Assembly: GCF_016920785.2 (NCBI RefSeq)
Contig: NW_024609884.1
Location: forward strand, 31,974,080 to 32,038,079
Reading direction: 5' to 3'
Origin: Ixodes scapularis
Lineage: Eukaryota; Arthropoda; Arachnida; Ixodida; Ixodidae
Length of the DNA stretch: 64,000 nt
The notes under the pieces are model-generated. The model saw nothing but the letters and a program-made list of their open reading frames with translations, did no database searches and had not been told where the DNA came from. Below are positions 56,360-64,000 of this stretch, piece by piece. A program made the position numbers and the translations under genes. Positions within the stretch are counted from its first letter, which is position 1; every line of letters begins with the position of its first letter.

Positions 56360-57942
56360 GTGAGTGACATTCGCGTCATCTTCAAGTTTCTTCCTTCTCC
56401 TCTGGGACAGCTTGGAAGGCTCGTTATGTCATTGGACTCATGCTCGGGACGTTGCGCAACTGACAAGTCGTTTATTTTCTTGGAGCGTTGTCATGCATGC
56501 CCTTACAACATCTCTTTCTCACTTTCTTTTTTTTTTTATTTCTAGTGATTTTTTTATTAGGTGTTTACGCAATTGTATGCGCACTCAATGGTCTACTGAA
56601 TAGATACTTTTTTTTATTATTTCCTGCATAAGCTGTAAGATTTAAAAAATATATATATTTTCAACGTAATTGATCGTCTTTTAACCCAGCAAGCATAATT
56701 TCCTTCGATTCTGAACGACTAATTAGTGGCAAATAAAAATTGCTTACTGGAAATTTTTGTGACTTTCAATCCTTCATCACTGGGAAACCACTTTGCACTA
56801 AAAACGTGCTTCGACTTTCTGGGAAGACAAAATCGAGGAAAACTGCGCGTTTTGTTTTCTTCGTTTTGCCCTACTGTTGGGTGGCCCTGTTCATGCTCAG
56901 GAAGTCGAAGAATGTTCTGAGGTTAGAAACGGAGCATAATGCCGTTTATCGCTACTTTGAACGACATGTACCTGATTTAATTATATTGTTCAGGAATATA
57001 TCCTTTCGATGAAAGTGTAACTTGACTGTTGAGTTAAAGTGAAACTACATTAGAAGTGAAAACTTCTCCCCTTCTCGATTGTCAACTTGCGTGCTGAGGT
57101 AGGTAACTTAATCGGGCAGGTTCCGAGCAAAGGCCGAACTCGGGGTTTTTCTTCAGACTCCATATTCAATATGCCACCTCCCACAGTCTTGCGAACATTC
57201 ACGCGATAATTTGTGACACGTGTAAACGTTGAGACTCCATTGGTTGCTGTTGAAGTCAAGCGTTTGCATTCCAAACTCATCTCCCGCGAAAATATGATTT
57301 ACAGAAATTTATCGTACTTTAAATATCGCACGGAGTTTTGTCTTACTGCTATTGCGTCGATATACCGTGCCTCGTCCGTCACATTGGTCAGTGAAGCAGC
57401 CCCCATCACTGTGTAATCCTCGAGGCGATCCTCTGTTATGTGTGCAGTTATGGATATAAAGCGGTTGCATTGTTTTCTCTAAGCATGCATGCGAAAGTAG
57501 CGAAACCACTTTCCTGGTTCTTACAAGCGCATTTGCAGCATCTGCTCAACGGACGTTGAAACTTTTAATGGAATGCGTGTGAGCGACTTCATCAATCTCT
57601 GTATGTGAGAGGGCACTGAGGCGGGACGCTTGTGGGTAAAGGTCAGGACACAGCGGAGGGTACCGAGAATGGAGAGAATTGTTTAACGTCACGTGAGTAA
57701 TCTGACGGTGTAAATGCCGTGTGTGTACGTTGAACACGGTGCTGTGTTCGGGGGTTTGATATTTTGCCTCCAGGGGCTCGCTTTTCGCAATTTTTTGGTT
57801 AAAGAGAAATTTTGCGATGAGTGGTAAGATGACCCGTGGACCGCTCACATGAATTAAATTGGAGATTTATTCGCGCGGTGCTCTTTTCCTGGATATTTTA
57901 GATTCGGGTATTATCGAAACTTCGGTCACCGCGAAATTTAAA
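56360..57942 (+). other. Putative intron of the 56.3-kb candidate; no second exon found
   Basis: Contains poly-T and AT-rich sequence (56525-56680) and unique DNA. No SINE or TIR pair recognised. Confidence 0.35.
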
Positions 57943-58635
57943 GGTGCCCTGAGGAGGTGCCTAAATAGGGCGATAACTCACCCTGCGGGCCCTAAACATA
58001 CTAGAAATCCATAAATCATAACGATGCGCGGTCGATTTCCCTATTAAAGAAAGCAATCAAAGATCGAACTGACTGAGATCATCTCCGGCGATGGGGAGCG
58101 TCGTTCCGGCCGCCAGGACGACAGTTGACCAATGAAAACGAGACATTTCCTTGAGATTGCAAACGCTGTTATTACAAAATGTGTATTCTTTTATAGATAA
58201 TACAAGCAAATAGGAGTAGTTAAAAATGTTCATTTTTCGCGGAGAGGGTACATAAAACTGCAATAATCGTCTAAAAATCAGCGCACTGTTTTTTTTTTTG
58301 TCTTGTCTTTTGCGGGAGTGATGTGTCCGGTTCTTCAGCTCTCGAGCGCGCGCGCGCGCTGGGTTGAATGATAGTCCAGGCTCCATGGGCAACGAGCCGC
58401 GCTCATTCGAGATATCACTCCGCGGTTCCACCTGTCGGAGGCACGAGGGCCCTGGTATCGGAACATGCTCCTCTCCTTGCCGGAGATGACCTCGGTGTGT
58501 TGTGATCATTGATTGCTTTCTTAATGGGGGAATCGGCCGCGTATCGTCAGGATTTAGGCCTTTCTATGATGCTTAGAGCCCGGAGGGTGAGTTATCGCCA
58601 CATTTAGGCGATCTCGGAAACCTCCTCAGGGCACC
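57943..58635. mobile_element. TIR element with TTTAA-type flanks (about 693 bp)
   Basis: The left arm GGTGCCCTGAGGAGGTGCCT and the complement of the right arm GGTGCCCTGAGGAGGTTTCC continue as long imperfect arms. They share GGCGATAACTCACCCT, GGGC(C/T)CTAA, AAGAAAGCAATCAA and GGTCATCTCCGGC-like words over about 170 bp, with indels. TTTAAA flanks the left end and TTAAA (complement TTTAA) the right, so a TTAA target is likely but ambiguous by one base. No transposase frame. Confidence 0.82.
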
Positions 58636-59129
58636 TTAAAGGCGTTTCCAATGTGACTTGGGAACATGATGGGGCATTTTGCGTTTAATATTGATTCGGA
58701 CGTGTGAGCTTTTTCTTAATAATCCAGTATGTTTTTTCTTCTTCATTGTTATTACGGTACTGTGTTAATTGGTGTGCCCACATCATACTTCTTTGGCACT
58801 ATTTGGTGTCTGCGTAAAGCCGGGTGTCATCCAGTAAATACACCGTGAACGAAGATGTGAACCCTTTTGACTTAACTCGATTGGTCCCCGAATCGTGCCC
58901 GAATTAGAACCACACTGCATGGTGCCTATCCAGAGCGAATAGCTTTAATTTCATATATAGTTACCAATGCGAGCAACTCGACGTTGCTGTTGCGCTCTGG
59001 AAGCCAGCAACATTGCTGCACTGTAAGCAACTCTTGGTGTGAACACAAAAAAAAAAATAAACGTTATATATATGATTAGTCCAATAAACATATCAGAACT
59101 TAAATGAATTATACAATGCATATTATATA

Positions 59130-59854
59130 GGGTGGTCCAAGTCACCAGGCTCGATTTAAAATGAACCGTAAAAATTGACGCCTGCACGTAGCAATTAAAC
59201 TTTTCGTCCAAGGTGTATTTCACAGGTTGGTTTTTTCTTATAAAATTACAAAGCGTAGTTCTTTTTCTGCAAAAGAATACGGCCAAGAAACTTGCCGGGG
59301 TCTACGGCGGGCGACGACCCAGGCGACCAAGTCCAGTAGCGGGGTATGTTTGGAGTTTATATTGATAGATGGCGTCGGGAGCAGCGTCCGAAGGTGCAGC
59401 CGACCAGCGAAAGAAAGCAGCCGACACGCAGACGAAATTCGTTGGCATCAAAAGCACCGTCGTAATGCAGACGCGTTTTTTTTTTTTTTTAACTTTAAGT
59501 TTTGCTTTTATTGTTGCATTATTTTTTTTAACAGAAGGTACATTTCAAAAAAGATTATGTTCTTTCAATAAACCACGGTTGTCGCGAGCCGTCGCGATGA
59601 GGAGGTTGCGCCATCTATCAATACGAACGCCAAACACACCCCGCTACTGGACCCCCGTCGTCTGCGTCGCTGCCCGCCGTAGACCCTGACAAGTTTCTTG
59701 GCCTTATTTTTTACGGAAAGAAAGCTACGCTTTGTAAATTTACAAGAAGAAACCGACCTGTGAAATACACCTTTGACGAAAAGTTTAGATTGCTACGTGC
59801 AGGTGTCGATTTTTACGGTCCATTTTAGATCGAGCCTGGTGACTTGAACCACCC
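59130..59854. mobile_element. Long-TIR TA element (Tc1/mariner-like, non-autonomous)
   Basis: The left arm begins GGGTGGTCCAAGTCACCAGG and the complement of the right arm GGGTGGTTCAAGTCACCAGG. The two arms stay alignable for about 245 bp each, including GACGCCTGCACGTAGCAATT/GACACCTGCACGTAGCAATC, AAGAAACTTG and TATTGATAGATGGCG. TA abuts both ends (59128-59129, 59855-59856), although the right side is in a TA repeat. About 230 bp of centre separates the arms and contains no transposase. Confidence 0.88.
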
Positions 59855-59856
59855 TA

Positions 59857-61284
59857 TATATATATATATAATATGGTCTTACAGGCTCTTATATGTTATC
59901 ATGTTACTTGGACACATTAATTTTTTTCCATTTTTGTTTTACTGGGCAAGAGGATATTGTTGAATTTGTCGTGTAGGTACACAAAAGTGAAACGTGTACA
60001 CAGATGTTTAGTGCTTGTTCTCTTTTTTTCTTGGCTAGCTTTTTCAGCACCTACTTCTTTCTAGTCTGCCCACGCAACAACACCGCCTGCAACAACTCCA
60101 GGGCACTTCTGAGGTGGTGCAGTTAGAGGTGAAGTTGACTTTCGATAAAACAACTTCATTGCCGCATTCACCTCTGCTGTCTTTTGCTGCTGCTGTTCTC
60201 CAGTGAAACTCTTCTAAAAGGAGGTATCAATACGAGTAGACGCAGTTGAAGTATAATATTACTCTAGCGTGGTGCAGCTTTTGCACGTAGATTATGCGTA
60301 CAAACGTTGCGAGGCTTCGCACCATTTTCGGGGCGAGAAATGTGTATCTGCTTTACCTTCCTTATTAAAACTTGTGTCAAAACAGCTGGTAAAGCGTTTA
60401 TGTAATCGGGGTTTCCCCATCATAGATGCGGCACAATTTCGATATGTTGAAGGTCATATCAAAATTCCAAAACTTAGTTCCTGTCTTTTTTTTTTTTTGC
60501 GCTTTTAATGTTCTTATTTTACATTGAGTTCCCACTATAGTAACATTTGTATAGCAAATTTGACATTCGGCTGTCCTTCTTGTGCATACGAGCGTGAGCA
60601 TCTGAAGAAACCCATCACGTACACCTGTCGCCCGGTGCAGTATATATACTCTCTTCGAAGTTGCAACATCCGGACAGCTGTGATAACGGTCTCTCCTGGA
60701 CGCATTTAAGCACGCACTGAAACACACGTTTTATTTTTGCCGAACGCAGTGGCCCAGCGCGTTTCTGGCACGAAAAAAAAAAACAATAAAGGAGGGCAGT
60801 CGTGCCAGTTCGAGCACTATCCGTGGGAGGTTGTCTCGCGCTATCTTTCCGCACTTTTCTTTCGGCGGCTGTTCTTGAAAGCGTCCAACCGACCATGCAC
60901 TTTGAAGGAGAGTCGTATTACACTACATCAGCTCCTTTGTCCAATGCCTAATACGATGGGGGGTGGGGCCGTACGTAACATAAGGAAAAAAAAAAAAAGC
61001 TTGGGAGGGAGTCTTGTTAAACGGACGGGGAACACAACTGTAGAGGCGTATGCACTGTCCGCGGTGAATCTCTGTGCTGAAGTTTTCACGAATGCGCATA
61101 GCGTTGCATTGAACTGTTACGGGTTGGCTTCTTCCTCCATTTATCAGAAGGTACGGTACAAAGTGCTACTGTTAGTCGACGTTCAGTCAGTTTGCCCCGC
61201 TGTCTCTGCTTTTCAAAGCCGGGGCTCGCGGGCGGAATGTCACATCGTCCCCGGGCAACGCAGAAAGCGCGCATATGAAGTTGC
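59857..61284. other. No separate gene; likely 3' UTR of the receptor gene in part
   Basis: The stretch from 61284 down to a minus-strand AATAAA at 60736-60731 (about 550 nt past the stop) is the likely 3' UTR of the gene at 61285-63146. Plus-strand open frames here are A-rich artefacts. The rest is unassigned. Confidence 0.4.
60731..60736 (-). terminator. Possible poly(A) signal of the receptor gene
   Basis: AATAAA on the minus strand, about 550 nt beyond the stop at 61285-61287. First clean hexamer seen downstream. Confidence 0.35.
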
Positions 61285-63146
61285 CTAGACGTGTTCGATG
61301 AACACCTCACAGTCGCTGGCTGTTTCGGGTCTGCTCGAACCCCTGGCACTCGTGCTGGCGCCGATTCCACTGTTTTCCGATTTCGGACGCGGGGGTGGCG
61401 GCAGCGGTGGCAAGCTCTTCACCGTCTTACCCGTACCGTCTTCGTGACGTCCCTTGCCGAACGTCCTGAAGCTTAGTCTTTGGCTAGACCTGCCTATGGT
61501 GCCTCGCCGAGGCGTCGTTGACGACCGTGGCGTCGGCGGTGGTGTCTTGTCTCTCTCCTTCTTCTTCACCGACGGACTGTATCTGGTCTGGAAGAAGTTG
61601 TTGGCTTTGGCGCGCCGCTTGCGTGACGAAGACCTTAAGCAGCTCTTGGGCAGGGTCTTGGATCCGTGCGAGTACACCTGGACTTTCTTACCGTCCAGGT
61701 ACTGGATACAGTTTGCGTTGAGGTAACCCTGCCCGAGAGCGAATGCCGCCTTGGGCGATAAGTAGGCGCCCTCGCCACTGCTTCCAGTCTGGCTCTTGGT
61801 TATGGACGCGCTGCTGGAATCGGCAGGCGATACGCGTCTGGGCTGTAGGTAAGCCATGGAGTTTGCGAAGTGCTCGGACTTGACCCTGCGGGGTGGTTTC
61901 CGACCCAGTGTCAAATCTTCCCACGGAGAATATAGCAAGTTGGGAGCCCTGTCGGTAGACGTTGGGGGAGGTGGCGGCGACGGTGGCGCCACTGGCGGTG
62001 GTGGTGGCGGTAGCGGCGGTGGCGGTGGTGGTGACGGCGACGGTGGCTCTGGAGGTAGTGGCGGAGTTTTGGGGGCCTCTGGTAGACTTCTGCAGCGTGA
62101 TCTGTTGGTGTTTCTGGAAGTCTGGCATCGTGGCATGACTATGGGCTCAGTGTCTTCGTAAGCTGAGTTGATCGTGGGAACGAGCAACTTGACGGAGTTG
62201 TCGCTGCTGTGGTAAGAATTGTCCTTTTCTGAAGCATTTCGTTTGACAGCGTCCGTTGGCTTCAACTTTGTTTTCACCTTGCGAAAACAGCTCCGGAAGG
62301 TTTTCTTGGGAAAGCAGCAACAGATAAGGGCTACAACTACGGCCGTGGTTGTCGTGGAAACGGTTGTTACAACGGCTATGGTCTTGATTGGAATCGGCTC
62401 GTCCGCGGGCTTGGTAAGCATTTCTTTGCAAATCATAGTTGTCTGGTTGGAGTCCATTTTTGAGGCCGAAACCAAGTGGTTTGGCACATGTTTTATGTAG
62501 CCGGGCACCGTGTCCAAGCTGTCTTCCAGTACCGAATCCATTGCGATCAAGCACAAATCGTACGCTGTGGACGCGTCGAGGTTCGGCACTGTGTAGCTGT
62601 ATGTACTGTTAGACTTGCTCTCGCCGCCACCATCAGAGATGCGGATTTCCGTGAAGTTCTGGGTCGCGAACTTCCTGACTAGGATGACCCACTCCCTCGG
62701 CAAGACTTGTTCTTCGGTTACCTTAGCCAGTACGGAGCGTTTCGGCGACTTTTGGAGGGCGGCCACTTTCCAGCGTAGAGTCAGGGATTTGCTGGATGGC
62801 TTGATGGAGAGCAGGATGGTTCGTGCCTTCTTCTGGTAGGGCAGCGGAGATGTGACCTGCAGGTTGACCGTCACGACGGAGGTGGTTACCTGGGAGGCAG
62901 GCTGGGGCTTCTTCTTCGTGCGCCCTTTCTGGCACTTTTTGGGGTTCATGAGGTAAGGCACCAGGGGAGGCGCCTGGTGGACCCCCACACACACCACATA
63001 CGCGGTGTCCGGTTCCAAGCCGCCGATGACGTCGGTGAAGACGGCTTCGTCGCTTGATGTGTGCGTCCCTTCACCGCCCCGGGGGTGTGCGGTCATCAGG
63101 TACGGGCTGGTGCTTTCCTTGCGGTACAACACGGTCCAGCGGAGAC
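61285..63146 (-). CDS. 3'-terminal exon: single-pass FN3-containing membrane protein, partial
   Basis: Minus strand. The acceptor tttcgcttctgtctgcccag-like tract (AG at 63148-63147) starts the exon at 63146 with two bases of a split codon. About 619 codons follow to TAG at 61287-61285. The exon opens inside a fibronectin III-like fold (residues LRWTVLYRKE, then GLEPDTAYVVCVGV). After a Lys-rich linker comes a second FN3-like domain (about residues 105-205: LTLRWKV, WVILVRKF, NLDASTAYDLCLIAMD). N-glycosylation sequons occur at NFT, NST and NQT. A transmembrane helix (about 256-278, TIAVV to ALICCC) is followed by KK/R-rich stop-transfer residues and three cysteines that could be palmitoylated. 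The cytoplasmic tail carries a proline-rich block (about 360-395, SH3/EVH1 type) and ends E-V-F-I-E-H-V, a possible PDZ ligand. The ectodomain upstream is outside the window, so an LRR-FN3 or Ig-FN3 receptor cannot be distinguished. No symbol assigned. Confidence 0.88.
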
Positions 63147-64000
63147 CTGGGCAGACAGAAGCGAACACGTTTCAAGGCCTCGGCATTGCGTCCACGTTAC
63201 ATTGTCCGCCTTTGTTCGGTCTGGCGATCGCACGATCGAGACATTCCGTTGCGACCTCAAAGGAGACCGGCCGACCGGTGAGCCACCGGGTATTACCTAA
63301 CTCGGGATAGGCTTTGTACCTTGTTTTGCTTTGTTTTCTTTGCTGTAAGAACACGGGAATTTTTGTTGTTGCTTTTTGCAGTAGGACTTTTGAGGAACTC
63401 GTTTGTTGCGCAGCGGCAATTTGCTCTGCTCTTTTTCAGAAGTTTTTCTGCGAGCATTCGCTTTACCGTAAAATATGAAATTCGCAGTTTGCTTGTTTTT
63501 TTCTACTTCCTTTTGCGAGCCTTTTGCGAGCGCGTATTCGTGTATAAAGAATCAAGATCGCACGGAGAATGAGATAAACACATAGCTCGCCTGGCTTGAC
63601 CGCATTCACTGTAAAACGGTTTCTGGTGGCTTTTTTTTTTATTTTTTGTTGCTGTTATGGTGTTAATCCATTAAGCGCTCCCTGTAACCATTTTGCGAGT
63701 GTCTCGCTAAGCGATGAACGTTGTGCAGTGTACTGTTCTCAGAACTGGGTACGGATGTTTTGAAAGGGTAACAAGGTCAGTCGCCGTCGCTCCTGTTAGC
63801 GGAACTGGGCGTCGGTACGTTAAAAAGGTTCGTTGTGCTGGCATTTAGCACGGTCTAGTTTCTTTTTCTCAGCGACTGTGCCTGAGGGGCGTATTAATTA
63901 AGCTGCGAGACACAACAGACATCAGCTCGCACCCGCACTGTTCTCCGGGTGCGAGCCGGGGCTGAGCTCGCTGCCGGCTGACCGACGATCAGTGGCCGCC
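63147..64000 (-). other. Last intron of the receptor gene (partial)
   Basis: From the acceptor at 63148-63147 to the window edge no further exon with both borders is seen. It contains a perfect 11-bp hairpin, GCTCGCACCCG at 63925-63935 with its complement at 63946-63956. Confidence 0.6.

Noticed and set aside
60737..61288. 183-codon plus-strand frame next to the receptor exon
   Set aside because: Overlaps the receptor 3' UTR antisense, contains A-runs giving Lys blocks, and shows no recognisable domain.
61856..62161. Glycine-rich plus-strand frame
   Set aside because: Antisense shadow of the receptor's polyproline-encoding segment.
1..64000. CRISPR arrays, operons, phage or bacterial genes
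   Set aside because: No regularly spaced direct repeats, no compact co-directional frames, and clear eukaryotic splice and retroelement signals.

Overview
This is eukaryotic nuclear DNA and almost entirely non-coding. There are no operons or ribosome-binding sites. Genes appear as spliced exons with GT-AG borders, and homopolymers, microsatellites and degenerate transposable elements are frequent. Two class II tRNA-derived SINE copies, short non-autonomous DNA transposons with TTAA, TA, TAA or 8-bp target duplications, and fragments of Jockey/CR1-like LINE protein suggest an arthropod. From memory, the SINE and MITE flavour fits a hard tick (Ixodidae) best; the source is inferred, not proven.

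Coding content is small. The one secure gene is the 3'-terminal coding exon at 61285-63146 on the minus strand. It encodes the FN3 / transmembrane / proline-rich cytoplasmic part of a single-pass surface receptor-like protein, and its last intron runs off the window end. Three candidate genes rest only on splice signals and reading-frame phase. (1) A minus-strand gene of about four exons (54782 to 53593) has a poly(A) signal at 53562-53567. (2) A plus-strand pair consists of exon 13627-13702 and a 35-nt microexon 17067-17101 whose phases match. The microexon starts with GTAAGC directly after a strong acceptor, which is the architecture of a recursive splice site. (3) A plus-strand first exon at 56285-56359 encodes a mitochondrial-presequence-like peptide ending exactly at a GTGAGT donor. 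A weak terminal-exon candidate lies at 2550-2676.

Layout: 1-5.7 kb is mostly unassigned. 5.7-10.8 kb holds paired MITEs, a TTAA element, a TAA foldback, an old SINE and an AATTAA-rich tandem repeat. 11-18 kb is GC-rich islands plus candidate gene (2). 19-21.2 kb holds a clean hAT MITE and a large inverted-repeat element. 23-29 kb holds foldbacks, LINE endonuclease and RNase H remnants, and a Thr-tRNA-like SINE head. 31.8-36.3 kb holds TA and TTAA MITEs, including two sharing one TTAA. 40-43 kb holds an hAT MITE and two other MITEs. 45-52.5 kb holds two related SINEs, another nested hAT-like element and a second copy of the 34-kb MITE. 53.5-54.8 kb is candidate gene (1). 56.3 kb is candidate gene (3). 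57.9-59.9 kb holds two long-TIR elements. 61.3-64 kb is the receptor gene.

A pattern not explained by transposons is a set of at least ten perfect or near-perfect short inverted duplications (arms 10-23 bp, spacers 1-15 nt). Most lack target duplications or transposon ends and look like template-switch products.
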